Assembly: GCA_964606735.1 (NCBI GenBank)
Contig: CAZSHI010000039.1
Coordinates: 1 to 16,264 of the forward strand
Origin: UBA5109 sp964606735
GTDB taxonomy: Bacteria > Pseudomonadota > Gammaproteobacteria > Pseudomonadales > Pseudohongiellaceae
Direction of reading: 5' to 3'
Length of the DNA stretch: 16,264 nt
This document shows positions 7,152 to 12,992 of the stretch, piece after piece. The position numbers and the translations under genes are program-made. The notes beneath the pieces were generated by a model that had not been told where the DNA came from, searched no databases, and saw only the letters and a list, made by a program, of their open reading frames with translations. Positions within the stretch are counted from its first letter, which is position 1; each line of letters starts with the position of its first letter.

Positions 7152-8306
7152 TTAGTTGGAGCCTTGCAATTGGGATTTTAATTGTTTCGCTGCCATGGTG
7201 AGACCGCCACCGCCGCCATCGATGAAATGTAAATGTCCGCCCTGTTGTGTGGTTTCGACAAAACAGGTCATCAGGGCTTCACTGGCCTCATGCAGGCCAT
7301 AATAAATCTCACCGTCACGATAGGCAGCTTCCAGCAGTTCTTGTATTTGCATATATTCAGCTTTCCGGCAGTCGATTATCAGGCGCAGGGTGTCATCGAA
7401 CTTGCGATAATCACTGTGTTCCTTGATGGATGTCGTATATCGACTGTCATTGAATAGGCGCCACAGTGGATTGAAGTGGTGTCTGAAGATAAGTACGGAG
7501 AGAGTGATATCAATCAGACGTTTGAAGAATGCACCTTGCCATAGGCTGTCATGGTATCTTCGCTCGTCCTGCATTGCCTGTCTGAAAGTTTTATACCTGC
7601 CGTATTTCAGGTTAACCGGATTGGCATCTTCGATGCTGCAATTCAGAATTGAACGGATTTGCGTGATCAGTTTCTGATAGGTAATACTTTGATTGTTGCC
7701 CCTTGCCACTAGCAGCATACTGGCGATTGTGCCTTTGTCAGTAGGAACCGGGCTCCAGCGGCAGGAGAGGCCGCTCAATTCTTTAACGCTGCTGGAATGC
7801 GCCTTAATAGCAAATGTATTGTTCTCAGACTTGGACAGAGAATCTGCATATTCGAGTCCGCCTCCCCGAAATAAAGCTATAAATCGACCAGGCGTTATTT
7901 CCAGTTTGGCAACAAACAGGTCTTTTCCATTACGGTAAATTTCACTGACAGGAATGCAGGCGACTCGCAATTGTAGAGAAAAATTATTTTCTGCCAGACA
8001 TATCAGCTTGGCCAGCTCATGACCAATCCGTTCAGCATCTTGAGGGGGGATGCATAGTGAGGCACCGTCTCCGCCAAAGATGAAAGGAAAGTCCCGGCCT
8101 TTCATGGCTTGTAGACTGAGTGAAATACTGGCAGCGCCAATCAGATTGACGTCCTTGTAGCAGCCTCGTTCAATCGCCTGAGTAAAGTTTTCAATGTCAG
8201 TGACAAAAACAGTCCAGTCTTCCGGCAGTCTTCGGTAATGAGTCTGTTCAACAAACTCTTCGAAATGAGTGAATGCCGGAAGCTGGCTGTAAAAGTTTTC
8301 GCTGAT
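7152..8306 (-). CDS. DUF3095 protein, class III cyclase-like core, apparent ATC start
   Basis: A 384-aa protein of the DUF3095 family, some members of which are annotated as adenylate cyclases without proof. From the proposed start it has ENFYSQLPAF (3-12), YRRLPEDWTVFVTDIENFT (24-42), YKDVN..GA (50-58) and FPFIFGGDGAS (73-83). TDIENFT with Asp37, and GGDG with Asp80, resemble the two metal-binding sites of class III nucleotide cyclases. The C-terminal half has YRKFDDTLR, YYGLHEASEALMTC and HLHFIDGGGGG, as in the family. The frame is open from a TGA at 8319-8321 but holds no ATG, GTG or TTG before the ATG at 8105, which would drop 67 conserved residues including Asp37. The best start is ATC at 8304-8306, overlapping the acnB TAA by one base. 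Cyclase activity is unproven. Confidence 0.8.
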   Translation of the reverse strand: MSENFYSQLPAFTHFEEFVEQTHYRRLPEDWTVFVTDIENFTQAIERGCYKDVNLIGAASISLSLQAMKGRDFPFIFGGDGASLCIPPQDAERIGHELAKLICLAENNFSLQLRVACIPVSEIYRNGKDLFVAKLEITPGRFIALFRGGGLEYADSLSKSENNTFAIKAHSSSVKELSGLSCRWSPVPTDKGTIASMLLVARGNNQSITYQKLITQIRSILNCSIEDANPVNLKYGRYKTFRQAMQDERRYHDSLWQGAFFKRLIDITLSVLIFRHHFNPLWRLFNDSRYTTSIKEHSDYRKFDDTLRLIIDCRKAEYMQIQELLEAAYRDGEIYYGLHEASEALMTCFVETTQQGGHLHFIDGGGGGLTMAAKQLKSQLQGSN

Positions 8307-10900
8307 TAGGGGCTGACCTCAATATTTACAGCCGCTATGGTTTTGGCCTTATCTGCCGCTTTCTGGAAGGATTCAATTTCATTGAAGTTCAGGTAGCGGT
8401 AAATTTCACTGGACATGGTATCAAGGCTGTTCATGTAGGCCATGTACTCTTCCATGTTGGGGATTTTGCCAAGAATGGAACACACGGCAGCCAGCTCTGC
8501 AGAGCCAAGGTAAACATTGGCGCCATCACCCAGGCGATTAGGGAAGTTACGGGTGGAGGTTGAAATCACAGTGGATTTCGCTGCAACCCGGGCCTGATTA
8601 CCCATGCAAAGAGAGCAGCCCGGCATTTCGGTACGCGCACCGGCTTTGCCAAAAATGGAGTAGTAGCCTTCCTGTGTTAACTGATGCTGGTCCATTTTGG
8701 TCGGTGGGGCAATCCACAAGCGGGTCGGAATAGAGCCGTCAACCTGCTCAAGTACCTTGCCAGCTGCACGGAAGTTGCCGATATTCAGCATGCAAGAACC
8801 GATAAAGACTTCATCGATTTTGGTGCCGGCCACTTCAGACAAGGGTTTGACATCGTCCGGGTCGTTCGGGCAGGCCAGCAGCGGTTCCTTAATCTCGTTC
8901 AGGTCGATTTCAATGATTTCCTTGTATTCGGCATTGTCATCGGCTTCCAGTAATTCAGGATTGGCCAACCAGTTTTCCATGGCCTGGGCACGTCGCTCGA
9001 GCGTTCTGGCATCGCCGTAACCTTCAGAGATCATCCAGCGCAGCAGGGTGATATTGGAGGTGAGATATTCAATGATCGGCGCCTTGTCCAGCTTGATGGT
9101 ACAGCCGCCGGCGGAACGTTCAGCGGAAGCGTCGGATAACTCAAAAGCCTGTTCGATTTTCAGATTGGGTAGGCCTTCAATTTCCAGGATTCTGCCGGAG
9201 AAAATATTCTTTTTGCCTTTCTTTTCAACAGTCAGCAGGCCACGCTGAATCGCCGCATAGGGTATGGCATTGACCAGGTCACGCAGGGTGATGCCGGGCT
9301 GCATTTCACCCTTGAAGCGAACCAGAACCGATTCGGGCATATCCAGTGGCATCACACCGGTAGCAGCACCGAATGCAACCAGGCCCGAGCCCGCCGGAAA
9401 GGAAATACCGATCGGGAAGCGGGTATGTGAATCGCCACCGGTACCAACCGTATCTGGCAGCAACATGCGATTGAGCCAGCTGTGAATAATGCCATCACCG
9501 GGCTGCAGGCTGACCCCACCGCGGGTGCGAATGAAATCGGGCAGACTGTGCTGGGTATCGATATCAACAGGTTTTGGATAAGCCGCGGTATGGCAGAAAG
9601 ACTGCATAACCAGATCAGCGGTAAAGCCTAGGCAGGCAAGATCTTTTAATTCATCGCGGGTCATCGGACCGGTAGTATCCTGCGAACCGACGGTTGTCAT
9701 GCGGGGTTCGCAATAGGTGCCAGGACGAATACCTTCGACACCGCAGGCCTTACCGACAATTTTTTGGGCCAGGGTATAACCGACATTGCTTTGAGCTCCC
9801 GGGTCGGGTCGCAGGAAGGCATCAGACGGTTTAAGACCAAGCGCTTCGCAGGCACGGTCAGTCAGTGCGCGGCCAATAATAAGCGGAATGCGCCCACCAG
9901 CCCGGACTTCATCCAGTAATAATTTGGTTTTCAGGCTGAACTCACTGATGACTTCATCACTGCCGTGGCGAGTGATTTTGCCAGCATAAGGATGAATGTC
10001 GATGACATCGCCGGTTTCCATTTTACTGACGTCGCATTCCAGCGGCAGGGCGCCGGAATCTTCCATGGTGTTGAAGAAGATCGGAGCAATCTGGCCGCCT
10101 AGACAGACGCCGCCGCCACGCTTGTTCGGAATATGTGGAATATCATCGCCAATATGCCAGAGTACGGAGTTGGTGGCTGACTTTCTGGACGAGCCGGTTC
10201 CGACCACATCACCGACCAGGGCAACCGGGTGGCCTTTCTCTTCCAGTTCATTGATTTGCTGTACCGCATTGGTAACGCCGTCACGTGGATTTTTATACAT
10301 GGAAAGTGCATGCAGGGGAATATCAGGACGTGACCAGGCATCCGGAGCGGGAGATAGGTCATCCGTATTGGTTTCACCTGGCACCTTGAACACGGTAACC
10401 GTGACGACTTCAGGAACCTTATCTTTGCTGGTAAACCATTCGGCATTGGCCCAGGACTGCAGGGTCGCCTGTGCATGTGTATTCCCGGCCTTGGCTTTTT
10501 CCTGTACATCATGGAAAGCATCGAACATCAAAAGGGTATGCGAGAGCTGTTTGCCAGCTTCTTCCCCGAGTTCACTGTCATCGAGTAAGTCTACCAGCGG
10601 GCTGATGTTGTAGCCCCCGAGCATGGTGCCCAGCAGTTTGACGGCATCCTGTTTTGAGACCAGTGGAGATTCAGATTCCCCTCTGGCAACAGCAGCCAGA
10701 AAGCCCGCTTTCACATAGGCGGCTTCATCAACACCGGCTGGAATGCGATTGCTTAAAAGATCCAGCAGAAAGTCTCCTTCACCGGCGGGCGGGTTTTTCA
10801 GCAACTCAATCAGGTCAGCAACCTGCTCGGCATTCAGGGGAAGTGGGACTATGCCTTGTTCGGCGCGTTCTTCTACGTGTTTGCGATAAGCTTCTAGCAC
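8306..10900 (-). CDS. acnB: Aconitate hydratase B (also 2-methylisocitrate dehydratase)
   Basis: TCA-cycle enzyme that interconverts citrate and isocitrate through a [4Fe-4S] cluster. AcnB proteins also hydrate 2-methylaconitate. The 864 aa compare with 865 in E. coli, and the domain order is the AcnB one: N-terminal HEAT-like helical domain, swivel domain (GDVVGTGSSRKSATNS region), then the three aconitase domains. Cluster ligands are Cys703 (GSCMLNIG), Cys762 and Cys765 (GCSLCMGN), with the same 59 and 3 spacing as E. coli 710/769/772. The start is GTG at 10900 (MLEAYRKHVEERA, as in E. coli MLEEYRKHVAERA), with GAGGA seven bases upstream. Its TAA overlaps the DUF3095 start region, so the two genes are probably co-transcribed. 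In E. coli, apo-AcnB also binds mRNA; whether it does here cannot be seen. Confidence 0.97.
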   Translation of the reverse strand: MLEAYRKHVEERAEQGIVPLPLNAEQVADLIELLKNPPAGEGDFLLDLLSNRIPAGVDEAAYVKAGFLAAVARGESESPLVSKQDAVKLLGTMLGGYNISPLVDLLDDSELGEEAGKQLSHTLLMFDAFHDVQEKAKAGNTHAQATLQSWANAEWFTSKDKVPEVVTVTVFKVPGETNTDDLSPAPDAWSRPDIPLHALSMYKNPRDGVTNAVQQINELEEKGHPVALVGDVVGTGSSRKSATNSVLWHIGDDIPHIPNKRGGGVCLGGQIAPIFFNTMEDSGALPLECDVSKMETGDVIDIHPYAGKITRHGSDEVISEFSLKTKLLLDEVRAGGRIPLIIGRALTDRACEALGLKPSDAFLRPDPGAQSNVGYTLAQKIVGKACGVEGIRPGTYCEPRMTTVGSQDTTGPMTRDELKDLACLGFTADLVMQSFCHTAAYPKPVDIDTQHSLPDFIRTRGGVSLQPGDGIIHSWLNRMLLPDTVGTGGDSHTRFPIGISFPAGSGLVAFGAATGVMPLDMPESVLVRFKGEMQPGITLRDLVNAIPYAAIQRGLLTVEKKGKKNIFSGRILEIEGLPNLKIEQAFELSDASAERSAGGCTIKLDKAPIIEYLTSNITLLRWMISEGYGDARTLERRAQAMENWLANPELLEADDNAEYKEIIEIDLNEIKEPLLACPNDPDDVKPLSEVAGTKIDEVFIGSCMLNIGNFRAAGKVLEQVDGSIPTRLWIAPPTKMDQHQLTQEGYYSIFGKAGARTEMPGCSLCMGNQARVAAKSTVISTSTRNFPNRLGDGANVYLGSAELAAVCSILGKIPNMEEYMAYMNSLDTMSSEIYRYLNFNEIESFQKAADKAKTIAAVNIEVSP
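8316..8320 (-). promoter_or_regulatory. Shine-Dalgarno sequence for DUF3095
   Basis: GAGGT on the minus strand lies within the last codons of acnB, nine bases before the ATC at 8304-8306. Its spacing is right for that codon and for no canonical start. This site is the main reason for placing the DUF3095 start at the acnB stop. Confidence 0.6.
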
Positions 10901-10942
10901 TTCGTGGTCCTCATGAAATTAGTTCTTTATGAAACTCGGATG

Positions 10943-10967
10943 GACTGTAAAAAAAGAGGGCACAGTC
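10943..10967. repeat. 6-bp inverted repeat upstream of acnB
   Basis: GACTGT (10943-10948) and ACAGTC (10962-10967) are separated by 13 bases. The repeat lies 43-67 bases upstream of the acnB GTG and overlaps the best, still weak, -35 candidate (10946-10951). It could be an operator for acnB, but six-base arms can arise by chance. Confidence 0.3.
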
Positions 10968-10996
10968 TACTTAAAATCGCTTTTTTTCGCCAGTGA

Positions 10997-11014
10997 TGCC
11001 TGTACTAACAGGCA
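10997..11014. repeat. Perfect 7-bp stem-loop upstream of acnB
   Basis: TGCCTGT, a four-base ACTA loop, then ACAGGCA form a perfect stem about 100 bases before the acnB GTG. Neither strand has a T-tract after it, so it is not a normal intrinsic terminator. It could be an operator, or a stem-loop in a long acnB 5' leader. Confidence 0.45.
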
Positions 11015-11208
11015 ATCCGCTCAGTCTGGCTGTTTCTGTCTGACTTTCCTCCAACTACCTGTTTTACCTGGACTTTGTTTTATTTAAGTCAGCAAGCAAG
11101 CCGGCTGTAGGCAGTTCGGCACTAAAATACTTGTTCATGGATTGCTGATTGCCTATCCAGTTTTATGGCGCCACGGCTGGGGAATATCTGATACACCAAT
11201 GTCGGACA

Positions 11209-11228
11209 GGGGTGATAGAATTCACCCC
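11209..11228. repeat. 7-bp inverted repeat abutting the DUF1289 start codon
   Basis: GGGGTGA (11209-11215) and TCACCCC (11222-11228) pair perfectly around a 6-base loop. The right arm ends at the base before the ATG at 11229. In mRNA this hairpin would bury the only G-rich ribosome-site candidate, so it may limit translation. As DNA it may be an operator. Confidence 0.5.
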
Positions 11229-11669
11229 ATGACTCAAGTTAAAACTCCCTGTATTGGCATCTGTTCAACCACCTCCCTGGGTGACAGGATTTGCCGTGGC
11301 TGCAAGCGCTTTAATTTTGAAGTTATTCGCTGGAACACCTACAGCAACCAGGAAAAACTGGCCGTTTTCAAACGTATAGACCTGTTTACCGAGCAGATTC
11401 TCAGCAGTCGCTTTCATATCTTTTCAGTAGAACGCTTACAGGATGTGATGAATGATTTTCGCTATTTCTATCATCCGGACCTGTCACCTTACTGCTGGTT
11501 GCATGGTTTACTGCAGAAGTTTGGCTATCGCATCAAAACTCTGGATGAAATCGGCGTCCAATTGACACCGGCTTTTCAGGGCAGAGACCTGGGGGAGCTT
11601 TTGCTGGAAGTAAACCAGGATTTACAGGTGCTCAGCGAAGCACATTTCGAGCGCTATTTTCAAAGCTGA
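11229..11669 (+). CDS. DUF1289 domain protein with long C-terminal region
   Basis: A 146-aa protein of unknown function. The N-terminal DUF1289 motif is CIGIC..., RICRGCKRF with Cys8, Cys12, Cys22 and Cys25, a likely metal or Fe-S site. The remaining ~120 residues go beyond the usual short DUF1289 unit (about 60-70 aa) and look helical, with many aromatic residues (FRYFYHPD, YCWLHGLLQKFGY). I see no signal peptide or membrane helix. I start it at ATG 11229 because family members begin only a few residues before the first Cys. ATG at 11199 and TTG at 11142 would add 10 or 29 residues with no family look. No good ribosome site is visible except GGGG inside the hairpin. Its TGA overlaps the lpxH 3' end by 10 bp. 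Confidence 0.75.
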   Translation: MTQVKTPCIGICSTTSLGDRICRGCKRFNFEVIRWNTYSNQEKLAVFKRIDLFTEQILSSRFHIFSVERLQDVMNDFRYFYHPDLSPYCWLHGLLQKFGYRIKTLDEIGVQLTPAFQGRDLGELLLEVNQDLQVLSEAHFERYFQS

Positions 11670-12391
11670 GCGGTTTCCAGACTGAGGCCGGCATCATCAA
11701 GCCGTACAAATTGAACCCTGTCTTCCCAGTCGCTCAAGACCATTCGCGTAAGCTGCCTGCCCTCACTTTCCAGTATATGGACGGCAGGGCGGTGAGTGTG
11801 GCCATGGATCAGACAGCTGGCTTTATGTGTCTGCATGAGCTGCTCTACCGCTGCTTGAGTGACATCCATGATGTCTTCTGGTTTGTTGCTGCTCATGGTT
11901 TTACTTTGCTGGCGTGCCTGCGCCGCAAAGGCACGACGCTCCTCAATCGGTCTGGCCAGAAATTCCTGCTGCCAGACGGGCTGTCTGACCATATCCCGGA
12001 AGGCCATGTAATCAATATCCCGTGTACAGAGTACGTCACCGTGCATCAGTAAAATTCTGCGTTCTCCATCATCCAGCACATGGGGTTCCTCAATAAGGCT
12101 TGCTCCACAGCTGGCGGCGAAATGGTCGCCGATTAAAAAGTCTCGATTACCATGCATCAGATAGATGGCAATACCCTGAGAGCTCAGCGCCTGTAATTTT
12201 TCTGCAACCTGCCGGTCCAGCTCGAAGGCTGCATCATCTCCCAGCCAGACATTGAAAAAATCACCCAGAATATAAAGGGCCCGGGCCTCAATTGCATAGC
12301 GATCCAGAAATGTAAAAAAGGCCTGCGTGATGTCAGGCCTGTTTATGTCCAGATGCAGATCGGAAATGAAAAGCAGGGGCTTGCGTGCCAT
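11660..12391 (-). CDS. lpxH: UDP-2,3-diacylglucosamine diphosphatase
   Basis: Peripheral inner-membrane hydrolase of lipid A synthesis, making lipid X and UMP from UDP-2,3-diacylglucosamine. At 243 aa it is the size of E. coli LpxH (240). The calcineurin-like metal ligands are all present: Asp11 and His13 (SDLHLD), Asp44 (GDFFNVWLGDD), Asn82 (GNRD), His117 (MHGD), His196 and His198 (HGHTHRPAVH). The SSNKPEDIMDV segment also matches LpxH. The ATG at 12391 has GAGG five bases upstream and follows the ppiB stop by 11 bases, so the two form an operon. Its 3' end overlaps the convergent DUF1289 gene by 10 bp, leaving no room for a terminator. Confidence 0.96.
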   Translation of the reverse strand: MARKPLLFISDLHLDINRPDITQAFFTFLDRYAIEARALYILGDFFNVWLGDDAAFELDRQVAEKLQALSSQGIAIYLMHGNRDFLIGDHFAASCGASLIEEPHVLDDGERRILLMHGDVLCTRDIDYMAFRDMVRQPVWQQEFLARPIEERRAFAAQARQQSKTMSSNKPEDIMDVTQAAVEQLMQTHKASCLIHGHTHRPAVHILESEGRQLTRMVLSDWEDRVQFVRLDDAGLSLETAQL

Positions 12392-12402
12392 CCAGTCCTC
12401 AA

Positions 12403-12897
12403 CTAGTTCTCAACGCTGACGGATTCGATAATGATGTCCTCTACCGGCACGTCCTGATGGCCGCCTTTAAAGCCGGTTTCACAGCTCTTGATACGCTCAA
12501 CGACATCCATGCCTTCAGTCACTTTGCCAAAGACGGCATAACCCCAGCCCTGGGCTGACTTGCCGCTGTGGTTGAGAAAATCATTGTCACTGACATTGAT
12601 AAAGAACTGGGCACTAGCAGAATGTGGATCCATGGTGCGGGCCATGGCGATGGTGCCGGTGTCATTGCTCAAGCCGTTATCGGCCTCATTCTGGATGGGC
12701 TCGCGTGTCGTTTTCTGTTTCATGCCCGGTTCGAAACCACCGCCCTGTATCATGAAATTATCGATGACGCGGTGAAAAATGGTGCCGTTGTAATGACCCT
12801 CTTCGGCATATTGCTTGAAGTTGGCGGCGCTGATGGGGGCTTTATCAAAATCCAGTTCCAGTGAAATGTCACCGAGATTGGTATGTAATACGATCAT
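12403..12897 (-). CDS. ppiB: Peptidyl-prolyl cis-trans isomerase B (cyclophilin)
   Basis: Cytosolic cyclophilin that speeds proline isomerisation during folding. The 164 aa equal E. coli PpiB in length and lack a signal peptide. That separates it from periplasmic PpiA. Active-site motifs: FHRVIDNFMIQGGGFEPGMKQK (about 41-62), the SASAQFFINVSDNDFLN segment with QFF near residue 98, and GWGYAVFGKV. The C-terminal HQDVP.EDIIIESV also matches PpiB. The ATG at 12897 has only a weak ribosome site (GAG about 7 bases upstream). It is divergent from glnS and is followed by lpxH after 11 bases. Confidence 0.96.
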   Translation of the reverse strand: MIVLHTNLGDISLELDFDKAPISAANFKQYAEEGHYNGTIFHRVIDNFMIQGGGFEPGMKQKTTREPIQNEADNGLSNDTGTIAMARTMDPHSASAQFFINVSDNDFLNHSGKSAQGWGYAVFGKVTEGMDVVERIKSCETGFKGGHQDVPVEDIIIESVSVEN

Positions 12898-12929
12898 GAC
12901 TTACTCGCTATGTGCTATTGGTTTGTAGT

Positions 12930-12942
12930 TTGCAGCCTGCAA
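12930..12942. repeat. 13-bp palindrome in the ppiB/glnS promoter region
   Basis: TTGCAG-C-CTGCAA is a perfect inverted repeat with a one-base centre. It sits just before the glnS -10 box, in the -35/spacer zone. On the other side it lies in the ppiB start-site region. The position suits an operator controlling both genes. No matching regulator can be named. Confidence 0.45.
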
Positions 12943-12948
12943 GGACGT

Positions 12949-12955
12949 TATAATA
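12949..12955. promoter_or_regulatory. Shared -10 element of glnS and ppiB
   Basis: The plus strand reads TATAAT at 12949-12954, a perfect -10 for glnS. The minus strand reads TATTAT at 12950-12955, a good -10 for ppiB. The -35 regions are weak (TAGTTT at 12926-12931 for glnS, TTCTAA at 12973-12978 for ppiB, both with 17-base spacers). Start points would be near 12961 for glnS and 12943 for ppiB. A CCGCC stretch follows the glnS -10, a GC-rich discriminator of the kind seen at growth-regulated translation genes. Confidence 0.5.
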
Positions 12956-12992
12956 CCGCCCTTTGTGTCGCATTAGAAAGCAAGCAGACTTT

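Larger units (their letters stand above)
10901..11228. other. Divergent intergenic region acnB / DUF1289
   Basis: This 328-base stretch is the longest without a gene. It holds a T-run at 10980-10987, three inverted repeats given separately (10943-10967, 10997-11014, 11209-11228) and only weak promoter candidates. For acnB the best is TTTACA (10946-10951, minus strand), 16 bases, then TAAAGA (10924-10929). For the DUF1289 gene there is TAAAAT at 11123-11128 without a good -35. Open frames here start with TTG (11142) or ATG (11199) and only extend the DUF1289 frame. I see no RNA gene with confidence. Confidence 0.5.

Noticed and set aside
7152..8105. DUF3095 as a 317-aa protein starting at the ATG at 8105
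   Set aside because: Sequence upstream to 8306 in the same frame matches the family N-terminus, and a Shine-Dalgarno sequence sits before 8306. The short form would lack Asp37, and I see no comparable ribosome site before 8105.
9996..10613. 205-codon open frame on the plus strand inside acnB
   Set aside because: It is antisense to well-conserved acnB codons, is Ser/Pro-rich without any domain, and has no context. The other long antisense frames, including those in pepN, glnS and cysS, were rejected on the same grounds.
12963..12992. TTG start for GlnS ten codons upstream
   Set aside because: It falls at the predicted transcription start, and the residues do not match GlnRS. ATG at 12993 does.
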